Part shown: in pieces, positions 1 through 49,680 of the stretch
Layout of the letters: each line of letters opens with the position of its first letter
Numbering within the stretch: position 1 is the stretch's first letter
Assembly (NCBI RefSeq): GCF_964340395.1
Contig: NC_135568.1
Span: 21,217,581-21,281,580, forward strand
Source: Glandiceps talaboti
Taxonomy: Eukaryota > Hemichordata > Enteropneusta > Spengelidae
DNA length: 64,000 nt
Direction of reading: 5' to 3'
The notes under the pieces: generated by a model
What the model saw: only the letters and a program-made list of their open reading frames with translations
Database searches by the model: none
What the model was told of the DNA's origin: nothing
Program-made: the position numbers and the translations under genes

Positions 1-308
1 TTGTCTCATTGAGAAAATCCTCCTCTGACAATTCATAAAGTTCACTATGCGTAGACGATCAACAGTGAACATAAAAATTGGGACGCATGCCAACCATGCA
101 TAATAGCTCATTTAAGACGTGCTAGTTCGATGTCTAGACCAATCAGATCTCTCGATTTGTGCCATCAATATACTGGTACAATATAATAGCGGTTTTTTCA
201 CTGCAGTGCAACACTGAAAACATTAATTGCATACCTGCATGCAAATGATATGCAAATGAGGACAATCATTTGCTACACAAATTTGTAGTATAGCGCTGTA
301 TGATTTTA
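1..308. other. Window edge, presumed intron
   Basis: AT-rich sequence upstream of the first hairpin-ended element. I find no exon of the NBEAL gene and no other recognisable feature. Confidence 0.4.
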
Positions 309-859
309 AGCACAACTAATAAATGTTCAGTAGTGCTATAGGCATGTGTGGTGTCTGTCTGTCTGTCTGTGAGTGTGTGTACAACTTAAACTCGAAAACC
401 ACCAGACCGATTGCCTTGGTATTTGGTGTGGACATTACTTTTCGTGTTTAGTTGGGAAATTGTTCAAAGCAAAATGATCCCCATCACAGGTATGTGATTT
501 GGGTCAAAAAATGTCATTTGTCTACGGGACAGATTGGTCTAAAATTTGATGGGAACGTTCTTGGGAGTGTGTAAATTAAGATTTGTTCATGACATGATGA
601 TTCCTTCAGTAATATGCAAGTTAGGGCTAAAAATGTGTCTTCTTGGTCAACAATCTTTAATTCCAAAAGTACAAAGCAGATTGCACTGAAATTTAAAGGG
701 GATGAAGAAATATTAAGCATATAATGATCCCATGCGTGATATGCAAATTAGGTGTAAAAATGTGAATTTTAGTCAAAAACTTGTATCTCAAAAAGTACTT
801 GGTCAATGAGAATTGAATTTGGTAAGATGTTCCTAGAAGTGATATATTCTGCAGATTTT

Positions 860-1380
860 GACACAATTGGCCCTAATAACCATGACCACACCCTTAGCAA
901 TTACCAGATGCCAGTATATTTTGCTAAAATAACATCAGGTAGGTGAGTAAACATTCAAAGATGTATACAAATATCCCTAGCAACCATGATCATGCCCATA
1001 GCAACCACCAAACAATTGTGTATTTCACAAAGATAACAGGGATTAATAGACAACTAAATAAACATTCCACAATTGTATATAAAAGTGCCTAGCAACAAGA
1101 CCATGCCCATAGCAACAGCCAAACAATCGCATATATTGCAAACTTAGGTAAAAACAAGGATTAATAGACAACTGAATAAACATTCCAAGAGTGTATGCAA
1201 ATGTGCCAAGCAACAAGACCATGCCCATAGCAAAAGCAAAATGATCGCATATAGTGCAAAGATAACAACAGGGATCAATAAACAAATGCATAGACATTCA
1301 AGAAATGTATACAAGTATACCTAGCATCAAGATCACGCCCATAGCAACTGTCAAATGATGTATATGACAAAGATAACATC
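860..1380 (+). repeat. Tandem ~118-bp repeats inside the element
   Basis: Degenerate units each contain a phrase like ccatgcccatagcaac followed by gcaaagataacaacaggg and taaacattc. The same unit resumes at 2630-2830 on the other side of the nested insertion, which supports the nesting. Confidence 0.6.
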
Positions 1381-1382
1381 CG

Positions 1383-2623
1383 CAGGGTTCTCCACGATTT
1401 TGAAAAATAAAGGGGTGCCCTAATTTGCATATTTATTTGCATATCATTAGCATATTTCCAGATCATAATATTAGGAAGTGAAAAAAATTTTCAAAAACAA
1501 AAACTCCTATTTTATCTATTCTGCAAACTAAAATGCACTGAAATGTGTTTTCTCCGGAACTGCCATATTGTCATGCTCAAGCATTCGTACAAAAGATCAG
1601 GTGATACTAAAGTTTTGATTCAGTACTAAGTGGTATTGGTTTGAGAGCACTAATATTGGCGATCACAAAGTACCGTATGTAACAACACTGCCGTAGTTGC
1701 CAGTGTTTTCGCTACAGCAAAGTACTTGGAAATGTTACAAAAGCACTTGAATATCATTTCGCTCTTATTTAAATCTACAAATATTTCAGTAATAGATTTC
1801 TCCCAGTGCTCCGTTCAAACTAGAAGACATTTTCCATGAAATCTTGATGTTTTTTGAACGAAAATGTGTCACGTATCTGGAGCAAAGAAGTGTCTCTGAT
1901 ATCGGACAGTGCTCATGTTTGCGTGCCCAAGACATAGACTGCCAAGTGGCGCCATGAACTGTGATCGAATCCCAGGGTGGAATTTGGTAGTAGGAACAGT
2001 GTTCATGATATTTCCTTTGCAAAAACAATGTTTTTGCCCAATGTTTAAATCAAATGGAGTGGCAAAATTCTTAAATTACGCGACAAAAAACGTAAATCGG
2101 TGTGGAAGTTCATGTCTTATTACCAATACTGTTGTCCGATTACTAAGTCATCAATGTAAGGTTATATATTCGGGGACTACATCATCCACAAAGATACTTC
2201 TGACTATAAACCCTGTAGAAAAAGACCATAAGGAAAATTTATAAGCATGATGGCTGTTACTTTTTTGCAGATTTTATCCAATAGTAATCGTCGAATAACA
2301 TGACCCTGTCCGAAAACTGCGACAGTGAGTGTACTGTACGTATTATGCATACAAGAAGGCTTGGAAATTATCAGGTTGATTTACCCAGCCATAGAAACTA
2401 CCAATGTACTTGCTACCTTTGTTATAATCAAGGCGATAAATAAGTTCATAAATGATGATAGATGCAGTGTCGCTGTTCACTTCCTTCATTGACGGCATTA
2501 AATAGAATCTCTTGAAGACACTCACACCAAAACAAAGGGGTGGTCCTGTAAACAGAGGGGCAGTCCATGAAAACAGATGGCCGATGCGATGCGCCCCTCA
2601 AAAACCCCTCATGGAGAACACTG
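1383..2623. mobile_element. Possible hAT-like non-autonomous element
   Basis: The left end CAGGGTTCTCCACGA and the reverse complement of the right end CAGTGTTCTCCATGA match at 13 of 15 positions, and CAG ends of this kind are typical of hAT elements. The 118-bp tandem repeat of the host element is interrupted exactly here. The would-be 8-bp target duplications (aacatccg and aacaggtt) agree at only four positions, so the class is tentative. No transposase is visible. Confidence 0.4.
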
Positions 2624-2908
2624 AACAGGTTTTCATAGACAAATGAACGAACATTCAAAAAATGTATGCAAACATGTCTAGCAACATGACCACGCCCATA
2701 GCAACAGCCAAATGATCGCGTATATTGCAAAGATAACAACAGGGCTGGATAGGCAATTGGATAATCATTCAGCAAGTGAGCACCTATACCTAGTATGGAT
2801 CAGCAGGTGGATAAACAATTTTAAAAACTGTACAGTTGTGCTACAGTGCCATTAGCGTAGTTGTTATGATTGTTATGGAAATTTGCCATTTCAAATAAAC
2901 ATTATTGT

Positions 2909-3113
2909 TTAATAATAACAGAACCCTATGCCACATGAGTTACAGTGTGGGTACTAAGGGGTATTTGCACTCGTGCTTGCAGTGTTTTCTGCTGCACTTT
3001 CATGTGCTACACACATGAAAGTAGAGTCCCAAAGAACACTGCAAGCACAAGTGCAAATACCTGAGTATGCCACGCTTGCAATCACGTGTCATGGGGTTCT
3101 GTCATATTATTAA
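2909..3113. mobile_element. Foldback MITE with TTAA flanks
   Basis: A 205-bp nearly palindromic sequence. The outer arms (aataataacagaaccc against the reverse complement of ggggttctgtcatatta) and inner arms (gtatttgcactcgtgctt against aagcacaagtgcaaatac) pair across a short loop at about 3000. Both ends sit on TTAA (2909-2912 and 3110-3113), as expected for a piggyBac-type or other TTAA-targeting MITE. It lies about 180 bp before the first NBEAL exon of the window. Confidence 0.6.
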
Positions 3114-3292
3114 GTAATTTTTGACCTGGTAAGACCGACAGATCCCCTAACTTTATACTCCCTCCCTGTTCATGTACCACTAAGTCTAAGAGAGTAAACT
3201 TTTGCCAATGTTTACTTTCTGTTTTGTATACCTAAAGCAAATTAACATGTTTCTAAACAGTGTTATTTTATTTTCTCTTTCTGTCTCTGTAG

Positions 3293-40761
<37,469 letters not shown>

Positions 40762-41700
40762 GAGACTGAACAGATGACAACTCTTTGTATTTCCATTACC
40801 ATGAGGGCATTCTATGTCCTCCTTTGCTGTCCTTTGTCCTTTCCCTCTGTATTAAAGGGGTACAAGCTGAGTACATAAGTTTTTTGGAGCCATAATTTTT
40901 TTAAAAGTTACCTGTAGTAATGTACTTACTTTAGCATATTTAACCATAATTAACTACAAACTGGTATTTAACAATAATTAGATATCACTTCCTGGTAGGT
41001 TTCTTGGTTCAGCTGAGGAAAATACAAGTGACCTAAGTGGTCCTTGTCACTGCTGGTCTAGTAACTCATAGTGACAAACCCCTTAGGTCACAAGAATTTT
41101 CCAGCTTAATGAAGAGAAAAATTGGGAATAATGTATTTATACCTCCTCAAGCATAATTTTTGAAAAATCAAGGACATTGTATGTTATAATGTTCACATGT
41201 TTTTCTTCACGAACATGCAACACAATTTTGATTTGATTTGAAAATCACAAATCATATCAGTAAAGAAATTAACTGTAAAGCTTTGTTTATTAGTTCGCAA
41301 TAACACCTTGAAAATCATATTTTGCATATTAATATCAATGAGGCAGGTGAATATAAAGCTCATTTGCGTACAAAATGTGAAAAGAAAACAGAAATAAAGT
41401 GTAGTGATTTATTTGACTTGATATTGTTTTGGCATACTACATGTACTTTAGCATGCATATTTAGGCTTGTCATACTTTTAATTAAAGGTACAATTCTTTA
41501 CCTGTATTTTATGGTTGTCATAATTACACTAATGTTTACAACTACTTGGGTGTTACATCGTAAGAGATATCCTGGTTTCACTCTCTAAATTAGTTATTTT
41601 TATGTGTATGTCTTTGAACAATGAATAGCTTACATGTGTACATGTCTGTATAACTAGACTCTGTATATAGTCGCCATCACATTGATCAACTGAATCATTA
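40762..41700 (+). other. Probable 3' UTR of NBEAL
   Basis: AT-rich sequence after the stop codon without ORF support. AATAAA hexamers occur at 41393-41398 and again at 42953-42958. The first is the nearer candidate polyadenylation signal. No transcript evidence can be read from sequence, so the 3' end is a guess. Confidence 0.45.
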
Positions 41701-41715
41701 AGTTTAAAGTGGTAA

Positions 41716-42022
41716 TGTGGATGATGATTGGGTATTTATTTTGGATTTTTAATTTACAAAACAATTTTATCATGGCTTCCTACTTAAAAAATCAATGTGA
41801 AACAACGTTTACTATTTACTAAATCTTTGTTTGTAACTCCATATATTGCAAAAGATAACATACAATAACAAACATTTGACACATTTATTAATCATTTGCA
41901 ATGTATTGAGTTGCAAACAAGGACTGTGCATATGTTGTTTCATATTGATTTTTGAAGTAGGAAGCCTTGATAAAATTGTTTTATAAATTAAAAATCCAAA
42001 ATAAATACCAAATCCTCATCTA
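41716..42022. repeat. Inverted repeat with ~80-bp arms
   Basis: The left arm (about 41728-41815: gggtatttattttggatttt, acaattttatcatggcttcc) is mirrored by the right arm (about 41935-42012: ggaagccttgataaaattgt, aaaatccaaaataaatacca). Foldback-element-like. It lies about 1 kb downstream of the NBEAL stop. Confidence 0.7.
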
Positions 42023-43280
42023 TATGGCCACTAGTCAAGTTATGATGTAACACATAATTGAAAATCCAGCTTAAATATAGCATTATTTCCAACCTATTTG
42101 TCACCATGTTGCACATGAAAATAAGGTTTGCTAAGCAAGTCCAAATGTCATGTTCTAACACATCATTGAATGTGCAGCTCACAGCAAAAATCAACTTATT
42201 CCTCACCATATTCTATATTATACTCTTACAGTTAGAGTTTGATTTTGTGATTACCTAGACTATAGATCAATGCAAAATTACTTATCTTGACCTCAATATT
42301 CAAGTCAAGCTATTCCTTGCATTTCATTCAACTATAAAAATGTTATGGTCTTGCAGTTGGATTTTGTAATGATTAAGAATTTAGACCCCTCCTAAAATTA
42401 ATTATCTAGTTTGGGATATTTTTGAATGAAGACTTGTTATGATATAGGTGAACTAAGATTCACATTAATTCATAAATCTGTCAAAAGTTATTAAGATCAA
42501 ATTGAATAGTGGTGTTTCCTTGGCAATGATTCTGTCCATCTATTTTGATTTTAAAAACTGGCCAAATCTACATAAAATATTACTCATCAACATTTTCCAT
42601 CATTATTTTTAAAGGGCAATTTGTAGATTTATAAAAGATATTTTAGAACCTACCTGTGGCTGTATAAATTGTTGATTGTGATGTATTTGACAGTGAGTGT
42701 GGTTATTCAATTATGAAATCTAATCCAAGTCAAGTATTAGAGTAAAGAATTGGTGAATGGTTAACTTTATCATAAATGGTGCAATAATCAAGATTAGTTT
42801 CTATGGTAACACGTTTGCCTGTTACCATGGCAATCCTTCATATGTAGACTATATTGGATGTTATTGTGGACATACATCCTAGTGTAGGGAGTTGTCGAAG
42901 TGGAAGTGGTATTTTTTAGAAAAGAGTATACAAGCTTTTTAGCTGTATAAAAAATAAAGTGGTTAAAACTACATAACTGTGTATCAAGTTTGATTATTAG
43001 AACTATTACAACAGGCTTCATTTGTCCTTCCATCTGTTCGTGCATGCATCCATTGCACCCATAGCTCCAGCCCCTTGTTTGATTTGAGACAGAAAAAAAA
43101 AACAAAAAAACAGAAAGCAATCATTGTACACACAAAATCTTTCTGTCTTGTATGAAAGAGGTGATGCACAATCTTTCAACTATTAAACTGAGTACAGACA
43201 CATTTAACCATCAACTGAGAATTAGTTGTTATGAACAAAGGAAAAACTACATGAAGGCTGTGAAAAAAAAGAAATGAGAA
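42023..43280. other. Intergenic or 3' UTR, nothing firm
   Basis: AT-rich sequence. An AATAAA occurs at 42953-42958. No coding signature. Confidence 0.35.
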
Positions 43281-43289
43281 TTTAAAAGT

Positions 43290-43790
43290 GAAATATTGTC
43301 AAAACTAGAAAACCTAAGTGGTTCACATCTCGAAACATCTGGAAACTTATTAATAACTTAAGAGCACCACAAGATGTAATAGAGAAACTATTGACAAAGA
43401 AAAACTGTTCCAGCATTTTAAAAGTCTCAATTCAAACAAGGTAAAACTTACAGCAGATACCACCTATGTTAATAAAAAGAACCGGCTAGAAAATATTGCT
43501 GATTCCATAGAACTAGATATGCCAATCTCAGCTTGAAATTAAAAAAAACCAATAAGTACACTCAAGCACAAACAAATCAACCGGAATAGATAATATAGCC
43601 AATGAAATGATCACAGCCAGCAGAAACATTCTCATTACACACATTCAAAAACTTTTCAATTCAATTCTCAAAAGTGGCCATTTTCCTAGCTGCTGGAATA
43701 TGGGTGTAATTGCACCTATCTACAAACCAGATTTAAACTGAATGCCTCCCGTAGATTTTTGGGCCTACACATTGTTGGAATACAAAATTC
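43290..43790 (+). pseudogene. Decayed non-LTR reverse transcriptase fragment
   Basis: At 43581-43740 one frame reads GIDNIANEMITASRNILITH, then FNSILKSGHFPSCWNMGVIA and PIYKP. This matches the GxDxIxNEMI...FN.IL.SG.FP..W..G.I.PIYK region before RT catalytic box A. Upstream frames include PKWFTSRNIWKLINNLR. It carries stops and a frameshift and lacks the catalytic core. Confidence 0.65.
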
Positions 43791-43799
43791 TAAACTATA

Positions 43800-44585
43800 G
43801 CTATTATACATGATGTACCACTTAATTGGAAAATTAAGTAAAAATGAAACTATGTGAAATTTGAAGCTTGCACAGGTAATATATTGCCTCATTATTAAAA
43901 AACATATTGATTAAGCAAAATGATATATAAGCACTAAAAGACATTAAAGGCAGATGTCCCCTATATAAAGAGGATTATGGGTAATGTATGCATATGCGGG
44001 AAATTCAAACTGCTGTAAGGAGCACTGACTTAGCCCTCATATCTTCATCCCATTTTGCACTGAAAAAGTTTCACATGGCTCTCATATTTCATATATACTG
44101 TTTGTAAATATATAGTGATGCAACATGAGTAGAAATAACTGACTTTAACTAAGTTTTGGAGAAATGAATTTAGGTTTAATGCTGTCAATAAATTGATATG
44201 TACCCTAAATGGTACCTGCTCAACCGAATTTGGTCGAAAAATAATGAGAATTGAGTGATTTCATAAGTTGTCAAAATTGTCAAAATAAACGTGACCACTG
44301 AGGGCGCTCTTTGCTTTTGAATTAATTCTTTTTTTTTCCTGTAAGTATTTTTTGACCAAATTTTCAGGATAGGTGTATATTAATAACCTCGACTTATGTT
44401 ATAAATCACATGTCTCAATGGCAAGTGGAAGTATGTTTGTTTGACTTCTGTTTTTGCCATTAGGTTAACATGGGGAAAAATTGTCCTTTTTTATAAAAGG
44501 CATTTTTCTATACATATTCACCATTTTTTTTGTCTTGAACTACTCTTATTAATCAGAATGACTAATTTTATAAATTGCATGTCAC
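43800..44585. other. Intergenic, nothing recognised
   Basis: AT-rich sequence leading into the first satellite. No feature supported. Confidence 0.4.
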
Positions 44586-44589
44586 AATG

Positions 44590-47500
44590 ATTACGGAAAT
44601 TAGTTTACTCTGATTAGGCCTACGTGAATGATCTTTGACCTGACACCAAGTGACCTCGTCTGACCCATCAGATCATGAAGGTCATGACCTGACCCTTACT
44701 TGACCTTCACCTGACCTCTATAAAATTCACTCTGATTTGGCCTACTTGTATGACCTTTGACCTGACAGCAAGTGACCTCACTTGACCCATCAGATCTTGA
44801 AGGTCATGGCTTGGCCCTTACTTGACACCCATCTGACCTCTATATACTTCACTCTGATTAGGCCTATGTAAATGACCTTTGACCTGACACCCTGTGACCT
44901 CAATTGACCTATTAGGACATGATGGTCATGCCCCCACCCATTCTTCACCTCCTACCGACCCCTATGTATAAATTCTCTGGGTGACCTTCCTTGAATGACC
45001 TTTGACCTGTCACAAAGTTACCTTGTCTTATCCATCATGTCATGAGAGTCATGACCTGACCCTTACATGACCTCCGACTAACCTCTATGTAATTCACTCT
45101 TATTAGGCCTACGTGAATGACCTTTGACCTGACACCAAGTGATCTCGTCTGACCCATCAGATCATGAAGGTCATGACCTGACCCTTACTTGACCTCCAAT
45201 TGACCTCTTTGTATTTCACTCTGATTTGGACTACTTGTATGACCTTTGACCTGACACCATGTGACCTCGTCTAGCCCATCAGTTCATGAAGGTCATGACC
45301 TGACCTTTACTTGACCTCCAGCTCACCTTTATGTAGTTTACTCTGAGTAGTCCAACGTGAATGACCTTTGACATGACACCAAGTGACCTCGTCTGACCCA
45401 TCAGATCATGAAAATCATGACCTGGCCCTTACTTGACCTCCAATTGATCTCTATGTATTTCACTCTGATTTGGCCTACTTGTATGACCTTTGACCTGACA
45501 GCAAGTGACCTCGTCTGGCCCATTAGTTACTGAAGGTCATGACCTGACCTTTACTTGACCTCCAGCTGACCTTTATGTAGTTAACTCTGATTAGGCCTAC
45601 GTGAATGACCTTTGACCTGACACCAAGTGACCTCATTTCACTCATCAGATCATTAGGGTCATGACCTGACCCTTACTTGACCTCTAATTGACATCTATGT
45701 ATTTTTTTCTAATTTGGCCTACTTGTATGACCTTTGACCTGACACCAAGTGACCTCACTTGACCCATAATACCATGAAGGTCATGACCTGACCTTTATTT
45801 GACCTCCAGCTGACCTTTATGTAGTTTACTCTGATTAGGCCTACGTGAATGGCCTTTGACCTAACAAGTGACCTCGTATGACCCATCAGGTCATGAAAGT
45901 CATGACCTGACCCTTACTTGACCTCCAAGTGACCTCTATGTAATTTTTTCTGATTTGGCGTACTGGAATGACCTTTAACCCGACACCAAGTGACCTCACT
46001 TGACCAAGCAGATCATGAAGGTCATGACCTGACCCATACTTGACTTCAAACTGACCTCTATGTAATTCCTTCTGATTTGGCTTACTTGAATGACCTTTGA
46101 CCTGACACCAAGTGACCTCGTCTGACCCAGCAGATCATGAAAGTCATGACCTGACCCTTACTTGACCTCAAACTGACAACTATGTAATTAATTTTGAATT
46201 TGCCTACTTGAATAACCTTTGACCTGACAACAAGTGACCTCGTCTGACCCAGCAGATGATGAAGGTCATGACTTGACCCATACTTGACCTCCAACTGTCC
46301 TCTATGTAATTCCTGATTTTGCCTACTTGAATGACCTTTGACCTGACACCAAGTGTCCTCACTTGACCCAGCAGATCATGAATGTCATGACCTGACCCTT
46401 ACTTGACCTCCAACTGACCTCTATGTATTTTTTTCTAATTTTGCCTACTTGAATGACCTTTGACCTGACACCAAGTGACCTTACTTGACCCATCAGATCA
46501 TGAATGTCATACCTCACCCTTACTTTACCTCAAACTGACTTCTATGTAATTTCTCTGATTTGGCCTACTTGAATGACCTTTCACCTGACACCAAGTGACC
46601 TCCTTTGACCCAACAGATCATGAAGATAACGACTTGACCCGTAATTTTTTCTAATTTTGCGTACATGAATGACCTTTGACCTGGCACCAAGTGACCTCTC
46701 CTGACCCATCTGATAATGAAAGTCATCCTGACCTATACTTGACCTCAAACTGACCTCTATGTAATTTCTTCTAATTTTGCCTACTTGAATGACCATTGAC
46801 CTTACACTAAGTGACGTCGTCTGACCCATCAGATTATGAAGGTCATGACTTGACCCATGCTTGACCTCCAACTGACCTCTATATAATTCATGATTTTGCC
46901 TACTTGAATGACCTTTGACCTGACACCAAGTTACCTCACTTGACCCAGCAGATCATGAATGTCATGACCTGACCCTTACTTCACCTCCAAGTGACCTCTA
47001 TGTAATTCCTTCTGATTTGTCCTACTTGAATGACCTTTGACCTGACACAAAGTGACCTCGTCTGACTCAGCATATCATTGAGGTCATGACCTGACCCATA
47101 ATTGACCTCCAACTGACCTCTATATAATTACTTCTAATTTTGCCTACATGAATGACCTTTGACCTGACACCAAGTGACCTCACTTGACCCTTCAGATCAT
47201 GAAGGTCATACCTCACCCTTTCTTGACCTCCAACTGACTTATATGTAATTTCTCTGATTTGGCCTACTTGAATGACCTTTCACCTGACACCAAGTGACCT
47301 CCTTTGACCCAACAGATCATGAAGATAACGACTTGACCCATACTTGACCTACAACTGACCTCTATGTATTTTATTCTGATTTTTCCTGCTTGAATGACCT
47401 TTAACCTGACACCAAGTAACGTCGTTTGACCAAGCATATCATTGAGGTCATGCCCTGACCTATACTTGACCTCCAACTGACCACTTTGTAATTTATTCTG

Positions 47501-49680
47501 ATTTTGCCAAATTGAATGACCTTGGACCTTACACCAAGCGACCTCTCTAGACCCATCCGATCATGAAGGTCATGACTTGACCCATACTTGACCTCCAACT
47601 GACCTCTATGTAATTTATTCTGATTTGGCCTACTTGAATGACCTTTGACATGACACCAAGTGACCTAACTTGACCAAGCAGATCATGAAGGATATGACCT
47701 GACCCATACTTGACCTCAAACTGACCTCTATGCATATTTTCTGGTTTTCCCTACTTGAATGACCTTTGACCTGACACCAAGTGACCTCTCTAGACCCATC
47801 CGATCATGAAGGTCACGACTTAACCCATACTTGACCTCCAAGTGACCTCTATGTAATTACTTCTGATTTGGCGTACTTGAATGACCTTTGACCTGACACC
47901 AAGTGACCTTACTTGACCCTTCAGATCATGACTGTCATACTTGACCCTTACTTGACCTCCAACTGACCTCTATGTATTGTATTCTGATTTTTCCTATTTG
48001 AATGACCTTTGACCTGACACCAAGTGACCTCGTTTGACCCAGCAGATCATGAAGGTCATGACCTGACCTATGCTTGACCTCCAACTGACCTCTTTGTAAT
48101 TTATTCTGATTTTGCCAAATTGAATGACGTTTGACTTGACACCAAATGACCTCTCTTGACCCATCCGATCGCGAAGGTCACGACCTGACCCAAACTTGAA
48201 ATACAACTGACCTCTATGTAATTTATTCTGATTTGGCCTACTTGAATAAGCTTTGACCTGACACCAAGTTCCTCGTTTGACCCAGCAGATCATGAAGGTC
48301 ATGACCTGACCTATGCTTGACCTCCAACTGACCTCTTTGTAATTTATTCTGATTTTGCCAAATTGAATGACGTTTGACTTGACACCAAATGACCTCTCTT
48401 GACCCATCCAATCGCGAAGGTCACGACCTGACCCAAACTTGAAATACAACTGACCTCTATGTAATTTATTCTGATTTGGCCTACTTGAATAAGCTTTGAC
48501 CTGACACCAAGTTCCTCGTTTGACCCAGCAGATCATTAAGGTCATGACCTGACCTATACTTGACCTCCAAGTGACCTCTATGTAATTTTTTCTTATTTGG
48601 CCTACTTGAGTGACCTTTGACCTGACAACAAGTGACCTCCATTGACCCAACAGATCATTAAGGTCACGATCTGACCCATACTTGACCTACAACTGACCTC
48701 TATGTATTTTATTCTGATTTTTCCTACTTGAATAATCTTTGACCTGACACCAAGTGACCTTACTTGACCCATCCGATCATGAAGGTCACGACCTGACCCA
48801 TACTTGACCTCCAACTGACCTCTATGTAATTTATTCTGATTTGGCCTACTTGAATGACCTTTGACCTGACACCAAGTTCCTCGTTTGACCCAGCAGATCA
48901 TGAAGGTCATGACCTGACCTATTCTTGACCTCTAAGAGACCTCTATGTAAAATCTTTTGATTTGGCGTACTTGAATGACCTTTGAATTGACAACAAGCGA
49001 CATCACTTGACCAAGCAGACCATGAAGGTCATGACCTGACCCATACTTGATCTCCAACTGACCTCTATGTATTTTTTTCTAATTTGGCTTACTTAAATGA
49101 CCTTTGACCTGACACCAAGTGACCTCACCTGACCTATCAGATTATGAAGGTCATGACCTGACCCTTATTTGACCTCCAACTGTCCTCTATACCATCAGAT
49201 CATGAAGGTCATGCCCTGACCCATACTTGACCTCCAACTGACCACTATATAATTAATTCTTATTCTTAATACTTGAATGACATCTGACCTGACATCAAGG
49301 GACCTCACTTGACCCAACAGAACATGAAGGTCACGACCTGACCCATACTTGACCTCCAACTGACCTCTCTATAATTTATTCTGATTTTGCCTACTTGAAT
49401 GATCTTTGAATTGACCTCACTTGACTCAACAGATCATGAAGGTCACGACCTGACCCATACTTGACCTCCAACTGACCTCTTTGTAATTTAGTCTGATTTT
49501 GCCAAATTTAATGACCTTTGACCTGACACCAGGTGACCTCGTCTGACACAGCAAATCATTTGAGGTCATGACCTGACCCATACTTTACCTCAAACTGACC
49601 TCTATGTAATTCCTTTTGATTTGGCCTACTTGAATGACCTTTGTCCTGAAACCAAGTGACTTCTCAATGTAATTTACTAC
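44590..49680 (+). repeat. ~121-bp satellite of nuclear-receptor half-sites, ~41 units
   Basis: Each unit runs: TGACCTTTGACCT, gacaccaag, TGACCTc, TTGACCCatcagatcatga, AGGTCATGACCT, gacccttac, TTGACCTccaacTGACCT, then an AT-rich spacer (gtaattyattctgatttggc). Examples: the 13-mer at 45118-45130 and the palindrome at 45168-45179. Spacing is 121-123 bp in the part I measured. Short ORFs on the minus strand come from the repeat and are not genes. Confidence 0.93.

Larger units (their letters stand above)
309..2863 (+). mobile_element. Hairpin-ended non-autonomous element, AGTGCTATAGGC subfamily
   Basis: It is flanked by TTA at 306-308 and TTA at 2864-2866. The 5' end can fold (AGCACAACT near 309 against AGTAGTGCT near 330) and is followed by a short (GTCT)n run at about 355-372. 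The 3' end carries AGTTGTGCT just before the terminal GTAGTTG. This layout of 5' hairpin, GTCY run, internal tandem repeats, reverse complement of the 5' stem and TTG end is shared with the other TTA-flanked elements in the window. There is no ORF of note. A possible hAT-like element is nested at 1383-2623. Confidence 0.55.

Noticed and set aside
1786-2244. ORFs of 80 and 111 codons in the first 2.3 kb
   Set aside because: No recognisable domain; they lie inside the putative nested hAT-like element and overlap each other on opposite strands.
44590-49680. Centromeric satellite
   Set aside because: Unit length and degeneracy are compatible, but a single array beside a gene with only ~41 units gives no real support.
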